A stretch of DNA of 64,000 bases from Muscardinus avellanarius (GCA_963383645.1 OY726560.1:154604488-154668487); one strand, 5' to 3'. Counted from the stretch's first letter, positions 42,955 through 56,759 are shown. The notes: generated by a model from the sequence alone, not told the origin. Numbers and translations are program-made.

Positions 42955-43350
42955 GTGTTATAGTTAGATATAAAATGGTCCCTAACGCGCTCATTTAATA
43001 CTGTTTGGAGCTGATATAATTGACTATCGAGGGTTATGACCCCAGCAGTAGATAAATCCATCTTAATCGGTTTACCTGGGTGGTGGCCTGGGCAGGTGGG
43101 GGTGGCTGGAGGGTGGATCCCTGGTGCAGCCTTTGGGTTATATGTGGTCCCTCCTACCCCTGCTCTTGCTTTCTTGCTTCCGGCCTCCGTGATGTGAGAG
43201 GCGCAGCCCACATGCCTCCCTCTCACCGTCTCATGCCCTGAGATCCCCGGCCTCATGGACTGAACCCAAAGCCATAAAGAAATTCATCTTCTTCCCTCTA
43301 AGTTTGGTGGTCAGTCTTTTATATTATAGCTGTACAAATGCTGGCCAGGG
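42955..43350 (+). mobile_element. MaLR-type solo LTR
   Basis: Same family as the LTR at 17780-18190, with shared blocks such as 'ggtttacctgggtggt', 'ggcctccgtgatgtgagagg' and 'gactgaacccaaagccata'. No coding part adjoins it. Confidence 0.6.
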
Positions 43351-43849
43351 CAGCAAGCTCAAGAGCAGGGAGGCTCTTGGAGGAGAAGTCTGGCGAAAAC
43401 ATTTGCTCCTCTTCTTCGTGGCCTGACTGGGATAGACAGGAATGAGAAAGTCCCTGCAGATCCATGAAGGGTGACAGGGAGCTCCTCAGCCAGCTGCCTT
43501 CTCTGGAGGTGTCTGGTCAGAATGACAAGGTGGCTGCATACAGGTCCCTGAGGGTACAAGCCAGCGACCTCTACAAGCAGACCTGGCCGGCCTGTCTCAC
43601 GCAGACGCGAGCAGGGACCCAGATGGCGCGTGTCAACACTCACTTTCCTTCCCACCACCCAGGGCCATCATGTGAAAACAGAGCCTGGAAAGACAACTGA
43701 AAAGAGCAAGCACTGGCCCAAAACGCAGGTGCCCCAGCGGAGCTCCTGAAACACCACGGCGATGAGCAAGTTTAAAGTGACTTCCACCACCTCCTCACCA
43801 TCTCTAGGGTGGAACCTGCTAGGGACAAATAAATGTCTCCCCCAAACTT

Positions 43850-43935
43850 TTTTAAGTGCTGGGATTAAACCTAGGGCCTCATACATGCTTACAAGTGCTC
43901 TACTACTGGGCTATACCTCCAGCACCCCCAAAACT
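43850..43935 (-). mobile_element. ID-like SINE
   Basis: Antisense ID-type monomer: 'gtgctgggattaaacctagg', 'gcctcatacatgcttacaag', 'tgctctactactgggctata'. Unlike the dimer copies, it keeps the full ID middle. Confidence 0.65.
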
Positions 43936-44008
43936 TTGGTAATGTTTCTGATTACTTCTGAGTGGTACTGTTGGGTAAACATTCAACCTTGAAATACACT
44001 CCATCTTA

Positions 44009-45610
<1,602 letters not shown>

Positions 45611-46029
45611 CTCACAGAGATAAAGATGTACAAATACATGTCTGTTTGTATTGAACAGTTATATTACACACGGTAGGAGCTAAACAGAGTTCCACATGGA
45701 AAAGTAACATCAGTAAAGGATGAAAGGCAGTCTAGAAATTTCTTTGAGAAACAAACTTGGGAAAACAGATCCCACCAACCACAAAAAGGTTTAGTCTCTA
45801 AGAGATCCTGTGTTTCTCCTTGGCTATCAGAGCCATATAAATAGTCCCCGCTCTGGCAAGAATCTAGTGATGGCCAGTCCCAAAGCCAGCTCCGTCACCA
45901 CGTCTTGCTGCACAGAAACTGCTGGGGGGTCAAAGAGCCAAAATCTGACTCCCAGAGTGGAGGTCAATTTGACAGACCTGCCAAAAACAAAAGAAAAATT
46001 CCATGTGGAAAACACAGTTTTTCTATTTC

Positions 46030-46260
46030 ATTTTTAAAAGACTTTTACTGGTGTATTGTAGTTATACCATCATAGTGAGATTCAAAGTGATATTTTCATA
46101 TGTACAGACACTACTTGGTGCATTTCCTTCCACAATCCACCCCACCTTTTATATTAACTGTCAAGCAATACAGGAAGGTCTTCCCCGTGTACTTCCCCTT
46201 TGTAATTTCTTAAAATATTGGCACTATATCAACTGCCTAGTCTTTTAGAAAACTGTCCAC
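46030..46260 (-). mobile_element. L1 3' UTR fragment
   Basis: Antisense L1 tail: 'gacttttactggtgtattgt', 'gttataccatcatagtgaga'. It resembles the 3' end of the larger L1 at 53310. Confidence 0.55.
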
Positions 46261-47040
46261 AGAAGTATTTGGAAGCTGTTCCCCGCTGTGAAATGTTCTT
46301 GGTCTCAGGACCCAGAGCTATCCCAAGACAGCTCTGAGTTTCCAGTGAGTTAGGATGGTCTAGTGAGTTTATTTGGGAGAGTTGCTGTCTCTACTCATTC
46401 TGGGTCACCTGACTGACTTGTCAAGAAAATTCTTCTTAGGTGCTCTATACACATGTGTGGAAACCAACCTCATCTCACAATTTTCCCCTCTTCTTTCCTT
46501 CCTGCATCTATGTCTGAGCACCTGCAAGAAGCCCTGTCGATCAAACACATTCTGCCTCTGTGAGTTCTGGGCTGGAGCCTGGGGCTACAGAGTTAACCTC
46601 AGCAAGCATGCCTGTTGCATGCACCTCCGAAGCAGCTCCTATCCTTGGCCTGGACAATTTCTCTCATCCCAAATAGCAGCCTGTTTCCTGCTCTTGTGTA
46701 ATTTCTAAATGATTTGCGGTTCCTTTTCCTGTCTGTTTTCCAGTTGATAACACCCAGTGGTGATCCTGCAAGGCAGACTACAGAGGTGGGGGTGGCATCC
46801 TACTAAGACAGGGTGATGGATTTAGGAAACCCAGTCAAAAGAAACACACAGACAACAAGAGGGAGGTAGAGAATAAAATTATAGTTTGTGCTTCAAAGAA
46901 AAGGAGAGGAGGGAAAAACAGAGGAGGGAGAATGAAAGCCAAGTAATGATTTCTCAGACTTAGAAGAACAGATATAAACAGATCTGCCATTTACGTTTGC
47001 AAAATAATTATGTGATTATATGTCTCAGAACTCCTGTGTG

Positions 47041-47512
47041 AACAACTCCTCCTTCTCTTCCTCTTTCTTCTCCCCTCTATCTCCCCTCCTCCTCCTCTTC
47101 TCCTCCTTCTTCTCTTCCTCCCCTCTCTCCTCCTCATCTTCTTCTTCCTTCTCTCTCTTCCTCCCTCCTCCTCCTCCTTCTTATCCCTCCTCCTCCTCCT
47201 CCTCCTCCTCCTCCTCCTCCTCCTCCTCTTCTTCTTCTTCTTCTTCTTCTTCTTCTTCTTCTTCTTCTCCTTCTTTTTTCTTCTCTCTCCCTCTCTCCTC
47301 CTCCTTCTCCTCCTCCTCCTCCTCCTCTTCTTCTTCCTCTTCCTCTTCTTCTTCTTCCTCTCTCCTCTCTCCTCCTCTCTCTCTCCTCTCTCTCTCTCTC
47401 TCCTCCTCTCTTTTCTCTCTCCCTCTTCTCTCTTCTCTCTCTCTCTCTCTCCCTCCCTCCCTCCCCCCTCCTCCCCCCCTCTCTCTCCCTCCCTCCCTCC
47501 CCTTCCCAACTA
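47041..47512. repeat. Very long homopyrimidine tract (TCC/TTC/TC)n
   Basis: About 470 bp, almost purely C and T on the plus strand, with pure (TCC) and (TTC) blocks between 47185 and 47275. The 3' end of a MaLR-type LTR follows at once. It produces long repetitive open frames on both strands that are not genes. Confidence 0.97.
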
Positions 47513-47514
47513 CT

Positions 47515-47668
47515 GGGCAGCTTTCTTTTGCCAAACCCTCCACCGTGATGTTTCTGCCTTCGAGCCAGCCAACCACAGACTGAACCTCTGAGACTGTAAA
47601 TCCAAATACTTCCCTCCTTTAAACAGGCATCTTGGTCATAGCAATGAAAAAGCTGACTAACATACCTT
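47515..47668 (+). mobile_element. 3' part of a MaLR-type LTR
   Basis: 'ccaaccacagactgaacctc', 'tgagactgtaaatccaaata', 'gcaatgaaaaagctgactaa'. The same end segment follows the pyrimidine tract in the copies at 31718 and 61438. Confidence 0.65.
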
Positions 47669-47679
47669 GTCGGTCTCTA

Positions 47680-47800
47680 GATGATTCAGAACTCAAACTT
47701 TATCAGAAAGCCTGTCCTGACCCTCCAAGGGAGCCAATTTCTTTTATTACAGGTTTTTTCACAGTTTGAGTAATTTAAAATAGTTTGTAATTTAAAACTC
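47680..47800 (+). mobile_element. L2 fragment
   Basis: 'agaaagcctgtcctgaccct' followed by an AT-rich part matches the sense L2 3' region weakly. Confidence 0.35.
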
Positions 47801-48215
47801 CTTTCGAGAATTGTCTGACAGTGTTCTAATCCCCCAGGACAGTTCAACCATCTCATGATGGAGAAAGGAGAAAGCAAGGTGTTTTGGAGTCCACAACAGG
47901 AAGCCGGTGACTCTGAAGCACACGGTCAGGACAGAGGGGCAGGCCCAGGCCGCTGGACTTTCTAGGCCTTTTTGTGGGAGGGAACAACTTCTGCCAGGCA
48001 CCAGGGTTCACGGTGCCTGAAGACCAATCAGAAAGCCCCTCCACCTCCAAAAGCTGTATGTAAGAATGTTTCCCTGCTGGAGGCTTAGTGCACTCCTGTT
48101 TATAAAACTGCCTCCCTTCTGCCACCTTTCAAATCCAGCTGAGAGGACAGTAACACAGAGGGCTCTTCTTGCACACGTTTGTGAGGTCTTCATTTATTTT
48201 GTCTCAGGCTTATCT

Positions 48216-48292
48216 TTCTCCCTTTCTTTCTCTTTCTTCCTTCCTTTCTTTCTTCCTTCCTTCCTTCCTTCCTTCCTTCCTTCCTTCCTTCC

Positions 48293-48360
<68 letters not shown>

Positions 48361-48362
48361 TT
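48216..48362. repeat. (TTCC)n(TTTC)n microsatellite
   Basis: About a dozen TTCC units pass into about 16 TTTC units. It is followed by an ID-like antisense segment (48367-48440), so it probably grew from a SINE tail. Confidence 0.97.
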
Positions 48363-48366
48363 TCCT

Positions 48367-48440
48367 TTTCCTGGTGCTGAGGATGGAGTCCAGAGATTCC
48401 TGCATATTCAACAAACGCTCCTGGCCACTGAGCTCCCCCA
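48367..48440 (-). mobile_element. ID-like SINE fragment
   Basis: 'ctggtgctgaggatggagtc' to 'ctcctggccactgagctccc' is an antisense ID monomer. Confidence 0.6.
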
Positions 48441-48469
48441 ACCCCACTGTCTTTCACAACTCATATTAT

Positions 48470-49770
48470 TGCCTGTTATCATACCCGTTCTCATTCTCGT
48501 TGCTTTTTATTACCCATCTCTGAGCGTATACCACAATTTATACGTCCATTTTACTGCTCATGAAGATTTGAGCCGTTTCCAGCTTGGACTGTTATGAGAA
48601 CTGCTCCCATGAATATTCTCCCATGTAGCTTTTGGCAAATTTATGCAAAGTCGTATTTGGTGTATAATGGTGACATTTAGATCACTGAGTCATAGAATAG
48701 ACATAGACATATATACATAGGTTTAGTTGTAGCTGTTACCCAATTAATTGTAAGTATTCACACCTATGCCAGCAACATGTGAGAGTTCCAGTGGCTCCAC
48801 TTTCCTTTCAGCACACAGTATTATCTCTTTTTCATCCTGGCCACTCTGATGGGTGAATCCTGTTATCTCACTGCAGTTTTTATTTGGATTCGCTTGGTGA
48901 GAAATGAAAGTCAATGTTTATATGTTTGTTGGACATCTGAATAACATCTGTGGTTTACTCCTTTTCAATTAAGTTGTCTTCCTCATACTGGCTTTCAAGA
49001 TTTCTTTGTACATTCTAGTTATGACGCATTTCTTAGTTGAAAATATATTTTGCAAACATCTCCAGTTTGTGTCTCCCTTTTCATTTTTTCTGTTATCTTC
49101 TGATGAGAAGAATTTCTTAATACGGTCCAGTTAACCAGTTTTTCCTCATCATTTTCAGGATCTCTGCCCTCCTCGATACATTTTTGTCTTCTCCATGCAT
49201 CGGGTGTCCGTGCCCACACTCGCCTATGCTTTCAATTACAGGCATCGTTGCTTTGCCTTTTACATTTCCTTCTACGATCCACTGGCAATTGGTGACTGCT
49301 TGGTGGGAGGTCGATGTCAAGATCCATTGCTTTCTGTGTGGTCCCAACAAACTAAGGAAATCTACGTGATTATCATCCTGCCCCGCCTCAGTGCTCACCT
49401 GCTGTAAATCACATGACGACATATGTGTACGTATGTTTCATGCAGATGCTCTATTCTGTCCCATTGGTCCATTTCCTATCTTATCTTAAACCTATTCTTA
49501 GTTTCTCCAGCTTTAGAATATATTAATATCTTGTATGTTTCCCCAGTTTGTTACTCCATCTCAAAGTTACCTTGACTACTCTTTTCCCTTTGCATTCCCT
49601 TATCAACTTTATAAATAGCTCGTCAATTTCCAAAATGAAAACCTCCGGATTTTAATTGGGACGAAACTGAATATATAAATCAGGGTGAGGGAATTGACAT
49701 TTTTAAATATCTTCCAATCCATAAACATGGTTTATCTATTTTTTAGGTATTCTTTTATTTACCATTTACT
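48470..49770 (-). mobile_element. Old L1 fragment
   Basis: About 1.3 kb antisense to an ancient L1 3' region. Landmarks are 'atgccagcaacatgtgagag', 'ggccactctgatgggtgaat', 'aagatttctttgtacattct' and 'taattgggacgaaactgaat'. No reading frame survives. Confidence 0.75.
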
Positions 49771-49794
49771 AGATTTATTCTTCTTTTTTGGTGA

Positions 49795-50020
49795 TTTTAC
49801 ACATCATATCTCTTTTTGTGTGTGGTACTGGGGATGGAAACCAGGGGCATTCTACCTCCAAGCTAAACCTCTGCCCCTATTTTTTATTCTTTATATTGCA
49901 ACAGGGTCTCACTGAGTTGCAAAGGGCCTAGGTAGTAGCTGAGTCTGTCCTCAAACCACTATCCTCCTGTCTCAGCCTCCCAAATGCTGAGATTACAAGC
50001 ATGTCCATGCCCGGCTCACA
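49795..50020 (-). mobile_element. B1-ID type dimeric SINE
   Basis: Antisense full-length copy inserted next to the old L1 ('ggtactggggatggaaacca' to 'gtccatgcccggct'). Confidence 0.85.
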
Positions 50021-50238
50021 ACATATCATTTTAAATTTTATTTTCTCCTTGTTTTTAGCTGGTATGTATATATACAAGTAATTTTTATATACAGCTATCT
50101 TGCTAGTTCATTAATTAATTTTAATAGTTTGTGGATTCCTTTGGACCACTTTATAGGTGTGATTGTCATTTGAAAACAATAACAGTTCTCTTTCTTTATT
50201 TTCAGTAATTAAGTTTTTATTAATTATAGACATCCCTG

Positions 50239-50240
<2 letters not shown>

Positions 50241-50278
<38 letters not shown>
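50241..50278. repeat. (GT)n microsatellite
   Basis: About 19 GT units directly at the (A-tail derived) edge of an antisense SINE. Confidence 0.95.
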
Positions 50279-50279
<1 letters not shown>

Positions 50280-50478
50280 TAGGTATTGGAGATGGAACCC
50301 AAGGGCTCGCTATTCGGGCTACACTCCTAGACCTATTTTATATTTTATTTGGAAACAGGATCTCACTAAGTTGCTGAGAGCCTCACTAAGTAGCTTAGGC
50401 TAGCTTCAAAATTGCATGATCCTCCTGTCTCAGCCTCCAAATACTGGGATTACAATCATGCACCACCATGCCCAGCTG
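50278..50478 (-). mobile_element. B1-ID type dimeric SINE
   Basis: Antisense full-length copy ('ggtattggagatggaaccca' to 'caccaccatgcccagct'). Confidence 0.88.
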
Positions 50479-50556
50479 ACATTCCTGTCTTAATCCTGTG
50501 ATTAAAGGAAAGGTTTTTAATATTTTTTCAGGATTGAGTAATCTCCCCCCCCTCTG

Positions 50557-50559
<3 letters not shown>

Positions 50560-50592
<33 letters not shown>
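50560..50592. repeat. (CA)n microsatellite
   Basis: About 16 CA units after a C-run. Confidence 0.95.
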
Positions 50593-50595
<3 letters not shown>

Positions 50596-50779
50596 AGAAA
50601 ACTACTGGCTATGGTATTTAGTAGATGTATAATAAAAATATGAGTAGAAAAATTAATCTAACCATTTGACTTTAATCCAGTTTTGTTATTTACTAATGAT
50701 ATATACTTGACAAGGTACTTAAAGCTTTCTAAAAATAGTAAATCTATCTACCAGTAGATTAAGTGTTAATTTATAAATG

Positions 50780-51020
50780 AAGAGATATTATGGTGCAATG
50801 GTTAAGTCCTTGGGCTTTTAGGTCAAAAAGCCCAAACGTAAATTATGGTTCTTTCACCTATAACTCACGGCCTGTTGTGCATCTTCTGAGCTTCAGCTAC
50901 AAGACAAAAAACACCAGCTCTACTTTCTTGCTCAGTGAATAGGATTTCATGAAATAATGCACATCGTGTGTGAGCTTAGTGCCAGGAGCATAGCAGTAAT
51001 TGCTCTGTAAACACAAATAT
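50780..51020 (+). mobile_element. MIR
   Basis: Long sense MIR: 'tggtgcaatggttaagtcct', then 'ttcatgaaataatgcacatc' and 'gtgccaggagcatagcagta'. Confidence 0.7.
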
Positions 51021-52536
51021 TAATAAGAATAGTACTGTCGTAACTAACACACTGTCAACTGCTATGTGGACATATAGAATTCCTAGTTCAGCTGCTATTT
51101 AATTCAGACGCTCCTGCCAGATGCTTCCAGGGAGTGCATCTTCAAGCTCAGCCCTCTGTGTCCTAGTAACCGGAACAATCTTTCACAGACATAAAGAAAT
51201 CAAGAATCAACAGAATCTTAATTAAATTAATAAGGCTGATAATCCAGCGGAAGAGAGGAGATATTTGCCAACAAGGATGATGCTGGGTCAGACCAATTAT
51301 GCCTTTAAGTTCTAGCCATATGAAAAGGGTAAAGCCCTGTGGAATGTGCTGCGTCCTCCTCTCAACCCCTCAGCTACTGGGTTATGACTGTCCTGCTGGT
51401 CCCAGGATACGAAGGTCCTTTAACTCAAGGTTTCCGCAGGTCAATGAGGATAGTAAAATGGGGAAGTAAAATGGAGATTCCAAGAGTGCAGTTAAATGCT
51501 GGGATGGGGTGGCTGTGGACGGAAGATGCAGGAGGCATGAGCGAACTTAATCCTTACCTACGGTAAAAGCTGCATATTTTATTCTTTTGTGACAGGCACA
51601 CCCACTGTTATTAGAAGGCTAGCCCTGAAGATTGGAGCTGCGATGTCTGTTTCCTGGGCTCTTAATCTTCGGGGAAGGCTTGAAAATCATAGCACTTTTG
51701 TGGCTTTTTTCCACTTCCCTCAGAGAGATTATTCCACCTCACAAAGCCACCTTGACATTTAGTCCTCTGCCAGTGAAGTGTTGGACTCAATGCGGTGCAG
51801 TCTCAGCACAGAAGTGTGGCATTGGAGGCTTGGAGTGTGGGCAGAGCTGGAGACTGTGCGGATGCTCCTCTGGGCTGCAGCCAGCCCCTCTCAATTAAAA
51901 AATAAAAACAATGAAAGCAACACAAAAACGCCCTTGTGTGGTATTAACACACTTCTCTCCCATTCAGATGGGCCACAGAGGAAAGAGTGACAACCATTCA
52001 GACATGTCAATACATGGTGTTGATCGGTTTACATAAAATCAAGGAATGTCCACCACCAATTCAATGGCACACTAGATGCATTCGGAGTCCTCCACCGCAG
52101 CTCAACTGAACTGCAGTTATGTTAAAGCAAAAATGTGTTCAAAACATCAGGGGGCTTGCAAGCAGTGGGGGGATCTCCAGGGGTGTATGTGGGGCAGGGG
52201 GCAGGGGCTGAAAAAAAGTGGTGGATGTACAAGCAAAAGCTCCAGGTTGCTCATGGGAATGCACGCAGCGATGGGAGGGAAGAGGGAAGCCAGGGACCTT
52301 GAACGGGAGACTCCATCCAGGGCCCTCCAGGGGGTGAGCACGGACTCAGAACAACGATGCTTACTTGGCTCCCAAGGCTTTCATATAGGGGCTCAGAGAC
52401 GTCCTCAGGTGAGCTCAAGAAAGACCTGACAATGAAAATAATCATTAAACACAAATGAAAACATTCCCATGAGTGCAAAAGAGGCAACGGGAGCAAAGTG
52501 CAGCAAATACAGACCCCAAAGAACGTTAGATTGTGG

Positions 52537-52571
52537 AGATAGACAGACAGACAGATAGACAGACAGATAGA
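52537..52571. repeat. (GATA/GACA)n microsatellite
   Basis: Eight tetramers mixing AGAC and AGAT. Confidence 0.93.
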
Positions 52572-52625
52572 TCTGAAATACATATTTACACATATGAAAA
52601 CATATGGAAATATGTATATAAATAA

Positions 52626-52772
52626 TGTGGGGCGGGTGCTGGGGATGGACCTTGGGGTATTCTATCTCCAAGCTACACACTCAGAGTTATTTTTTTTTTC
52701 AATTTGGAAACCAGGTCTCCTTAAGATGCTTGAGAGATTTGCTAAGTTGCTGAGGTTGGCTTCAAACTGAAG
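52626..52772 (-). mobile_element. Partial B1-ID SINE
   Basis: Antisense ID half and the first part of the B1-like half ('tgctggggatggaccttggg', 'attctatctccaagctacac'). It is cut off near the GGTA/GATA microsatellite. Confidence 0.7.
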
Positions 52773-52785
52773 ATAGAGGACAGAT

Positions 52786-52836
52786 AGGTAGGTAGGTAGG
52801 TAGGTAGGTAGGTAGATAGATAGATAGATAGATATA
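52786..52836. repeat. (GGTA)n(GATA)n microsatellite
   Basis: About seven GTAG units followed by about five ATAG units. Confidence 0.95.
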
Positions 52837-53189
52837 AGATATATAACAGGTAGATAGATAATAGTTTCCTTTATCAAAGATTTATACAGCATAGGTGCTC
52901 CTCAACTTATGATTGGGTTACACCTCAATAAACCCACAGTAATTGGAAATATTATAAGTTGAAAGTGCATTTGAAACGTCTAACCTAGTGAACATTCTAT
53001 ATTAGCAGTTGAGCATGCTTTAGAGTAGCAGTTGCTTGCCCTGGTGACTACATGGGCCAGGGTCACCGGACACTGAACTCTCCATCCCTCCTGGTAGCAT
53101 AAGAATGCACTGGACCACATGTCACTTGCTCAGCAAAAGATCAAATTTCAATTGTGTAGCTTTTACTTCACGCATATCATCCCCATACA

Positions 53190-53191
<2 letters not shown>

Positions 53192-53237
<46 letters not shown>

Positions 53238-53238
53238 T
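53192..53238. repeat. (GT)n microsatellite at a SINE edge
   Basis: About 22 GT units with one AT. It forms the former A-tail side of the antisense SINE split by the L1. Confidence 0.95.
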
Positions 53239-53308
53239 TACTGGGGTTCCTGGAAACCCTTCTACCTCTGGGCTACACTCCTAGACCTTTTTTTTTGTAA
53301 TTTGAAAG
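53238..53308 (-). mobile_element. SINE, ID-side half, separated from its other half by an L1
   Basis: 'ttactggggttcctggaaac', 'ccttctacctctgggctaca', 'ctcctagacc' then T-run and 'gtaatttgaaag'. It matches the ID half of the short-middle SINE subfamily. The B1-like half resumes at about 56275. Confidence 0.85.
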
Positions 53309-56270
53309 TTTTTTTTCTTTTTTTCCTTTTTTTTCCTTTTTTTATTGGTGCATTATATTCATACATCATATTGTACACACAACTTGTGTGTACAAACATG
53401 TACACATCACTGGTTTAATCCCTACCCAATTCCCACCCCATTCCCTCACCTTCCCTCCCTCCCTTGCTTGGCTTAGCGGTTGACTTCGATATGTTTAAGT
53501 ACATTGTGTGTTTTAGAGATTCTCCTCTTCCCCCCTCCTTTCTCCTTCTTTAGGTTGTCTTCTTTGCTCCTCTATAGGATTTCCTTTTTCATCTAGAGTT
53601 CCTCCTATGACCTATTTCTCCCTAACTCTCACATATTAGGGAAAGCATCTGATTTCTTATTTTTTGTGACTGACTAATCTCACTTAGCATAATGTCCTCC
53701 AGTTCCATCCATTTCCCTGAAAATGATGTAATTGAGTTTTTTTTTTTTGATGGCTGAGTAAAATTCCATTGTGTACATATTCTACAGTTTTGTAATCCAT
53801 TCATGTGTTGATGGACATCTTGGCTGGTTCCATAGTTTGGCTATGGTGAATTGTACAACTATGAACATAGATACACATGCATTAGTTTGGTAGTTTGGCT
53901 TCCTATCTTTTGGGTAGATACCCAGAAGCGGTATTGTTGGATCAAATGGTAGATTTGTTCCCATTCTTCTGAGGATTCTCCATACTGTTTTCCAAAGTGG
54001 TTGCACTAATTTGCAATCCCACCAACAATGTCTTAGAGTTCCCACTTCTCCACATCCTCACCAGCATTTGTTGTTGTTTGTGTTTTGAATGATTGCCATT
54101 CTAGTTGGATTTAGGTGAAATCTCAGGGTAGTTTTGATTTGCATCTCTCTGATTGCCAGTGATGTTGAGCATTTTTTCATGCATTTATTGGCCATTTGAA
54201 TTTCATCTTTTGTGAAGCATCTATTTAGTTCACTTGCCCATTTTGTTATTGGATGCTTTGTTTTCTTAGTGTTGAGTTTCTTGAGTTCTCTGTATATTCT
54301 AGATATTAGTCCTTTATCGGAGGTGTAAGTGGCAAAAGTCTTCTCCCATTCTGTTGGCTCTCAATTGAGGTTTTTGACAGTTTCCTTTGCTGAACAGAAG
54401 CTCTTCAGTTTCATACAATCCCATGTATTGATTCACCTTTTAATTTGTTGTGCCTTTGGGGTCTTGTTGAGAAAGTGTTTATCTGTGCCTATGTGTTGTA
54501 GTGTTGGACCTAGGCCCTCTTCAAGGAGCTTCAAGGTCTCTGGTTTGATTTCCAAGTCTTTGATCCATCTTAAATTGACTTTTGTGCAGGGTGAGAAAGT
54601 GGGATTAATTTACAATTTTCTGCATATGGTTAACCAGTTTTGCCAACACCATTTGTTGAAGAGGCTATCTTTTTTCCAGTGTATGTTTTTGGCCCCTTTG
54701 GCAAAAATCAATTGGCTGAAAGTGTGCGGACTTGTTTCTGGGTCTTCTATTTTACTCCATTGGTCTATATATCTGACTTTTTGCCAGTACCATGCTGTTT
54801 TTATTACAATGGCTTTGTAGTATAGTTTAAAGTCAGGTATTGTGATTCCTTCAGCATGGTTTTTGTTGCTGAGAACTACCTTGGCTATTCTGGGCTTTTT
54901 GTTATTCCAGATAAATTTAAGAACTGATTTTTCTATGTCTGTGAGGAATGATCTTGGTAGTTTAATGGGCATTGCATTGAATCTGTAGATCACTTTTGGG
55001 AGGATGGCCATTTTAATGATATTTATTCTGCCAATCCATGAACATGGAAGATCCTTCCATCTTCTAAGATCTTCTTCGATTTCTTTTTTCAGTGTTTTAT
55101 AATTTTCTTTGTAGAGATCTTTTACCTCCTTGGTCAAGTTTATTCCTAAGTATTTTATTTTTTTGTGGGAGATCCTGGGTGGAAGTGTTTTCTGAATTTC
55201 TTTTTCAGTGGATTTATGGTTGGTGTACAGGAACGCTTCTGATTTTTTAAGGTTGATTTTGTATCTAGACACTTTGCTGAATTTGTTGATCAGTTCTACA
55301 AGCCTTTTGGTTGAGTTTGTTGGGTTTTCTAAATATAGTATCATGTCATCTGCAAATAGTGAAAGTTTGAGTTCTTCTTTTCCTATTTGTACTCCTTTGA
55401 TTTCCTTTTCTTGCCTTATTGCTCTGGCTAGAGTTTTTAGTACTATATTGAAGAGAAGTGGGGATAATGGACATCCTTGTCGCGTTCCTGTTTGTAGGGA
55501 GAATTCTTGAAGTTTTTCCCCATTTAATATGATATTGGTCGTGGGCTTATTGTAGATTGCCTTAATAATGTTGAGATATGTTCATTCTATTCCAATTCTC
55601 TGCAGTGTTTTATCATAAATGGATGTTGAATTTTATCAAATGCTTTTTCAGCGTCTATTGAGATGATCATGTGGTTTTTGTCTTTGATTCTGTTTATATG
55701 ATGAATTACATGGATTGATTTTTGTATATTGAACCAGCCTTGCATCCCTGGGATGAACCCTACCTGGTCATGGTGTATGATTTTCTTGATGTGGTTTTGA
55801 ATGTGTGTTGCTAGTATTTTGTTTAATAGTTTTGCATCCAAGTTCATCAGAGATATAGGCCTGTAGTTTTCCTTCCTTGAACTGTCTTTATTCGGTTTGG
55901 GTATTAGTGTGATGTTGGCTTCATAGAATGTATTTGGGAGAGCCCCGTTTTTTTCTATTTCGTGAAATAGTTTGGGGAGTATCGGGGTTAGCTCTTCTAT
56001 AAAGGTTTTATAGAATTCACTTGGGAAACCATCTGGTCCTGGGCTTTTCTTTGATGCTCTTTATTGCTGTTTCAATCTCTTTGATTGTTATTGGTTGGTT
56101 TAAGTGTTCTGTATCTTCTTGACTCAGTTTAGGGAGGTTGTATTTAACTAGGAAGTTGTCGATTTCCTCCAGATTTTCCATTTTGTTGGAGTATAGTTTT
56201 TCAAAGTAGTCTCTGATAATCCTCTGGATTTCTACACTGTCATTAGTAATTTCTCCTTTTTCATCCCTAT
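53309..56270 (-). mobile_element. 5'-truncated L1 (about 3 kb)
   Basis: This L1 is antisense to the plus strand. The pyrimidine run at 53309-53345 is the poly(A) side. The 3' UTR covers to about 53600, and then the C-terminal and reverse-transcriptase parts of ORF2 follow up to 56270. Read on the minus strand, [11 protein letters not shown] (the FADD active-site motif) lies near 55330-55350, [12 protein letters not shown] near 55600-55650, and CWWDCKLVQPLW near 54000-54030. Frameshifts and stops break the frame into several open segments, so it is not active. No 5' end, ORF1 or endonuclease part is present. Confidence 0.93.
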
Positions 56271-56398
56271 TTTTTTATACGTTTTTATTTGGAAACAGGG
56301 TCTCTTAAGCCAGCACGACTGGCTTCGAACCTGCGCAATGCTCCTGTCTCTGCCTCCCAAGCACGGGGATTACAAGCATGTGCCACCACACCTGGCCC
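56271..56398 (-). mobile_element. SINE, B1-like half, continuation of 53238-53308
   Basis: 'tttttatttggaaacagggt', 'ctcttaagccagcacgactg', 'gcttcgaacctgcgcaatgc' to 'gccaccacacctggcc'. It has the short middle typical of the subfamily and lacks its own ID half, which is found on the other side of the L1. Confidence 0.85.
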
Positions 56399-56514
56399 CA
56401 TACAATTTTAAAGTTGAAAAAATCATAAGTTAAATCATTTTAATTTCAGGGATGTTTGTACCTAGCAAATGACAGATACTTTTTTAAGCACTTTGTAAAT
56501 ATTAACGCATGCTT

Positions 56515-56721
56515 TCAGGCGGGCGTGGTGGCGCACGCTTGTAATGCCAGCATTTGGGAGGCTGAGACAGGAGGATCACAGTTTGCGGACAGCCTCATCT
56601 ACTTAGTGAGGCCCTCTGCAACTCAGTGATACCCTGTTTCAAAAAATAAAGAATAAAAATAGGGCTGGAGTTGTAGCTCAGAGGTAGAATGCCCCTGGTT
56701 CCATCTCCAGTACTGCAAAAA

Positions 56722-56752
<31 letters not shown>

Positions 56753-56754
56753 AT
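56515..56754 (+). mobile_element. B1-ID type SINE with (AAAT)n tail
   Basis: Full-length sense copy from 'caggcgggcgtggtggcgca'. Its tail became about nine AAAT units (56717-56754). Confidence 0.9.
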
Positions 56755-56759
56755 ATCCC

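Noticed and set aside
46991..47583. Long open frames of 131-187 codons on both strands
   Set aside because: They are Ser/Pro/Leu or Arg/Glu/Lys runs produced by the homopyrimidine tract and have no other protein character.
54329..54820. 163-codon open frame on the plus strand in the L1
   Set aside because: It is antisense to the L1 ORF2 region, whose own minus-strand frame carries the recognisable motifs.
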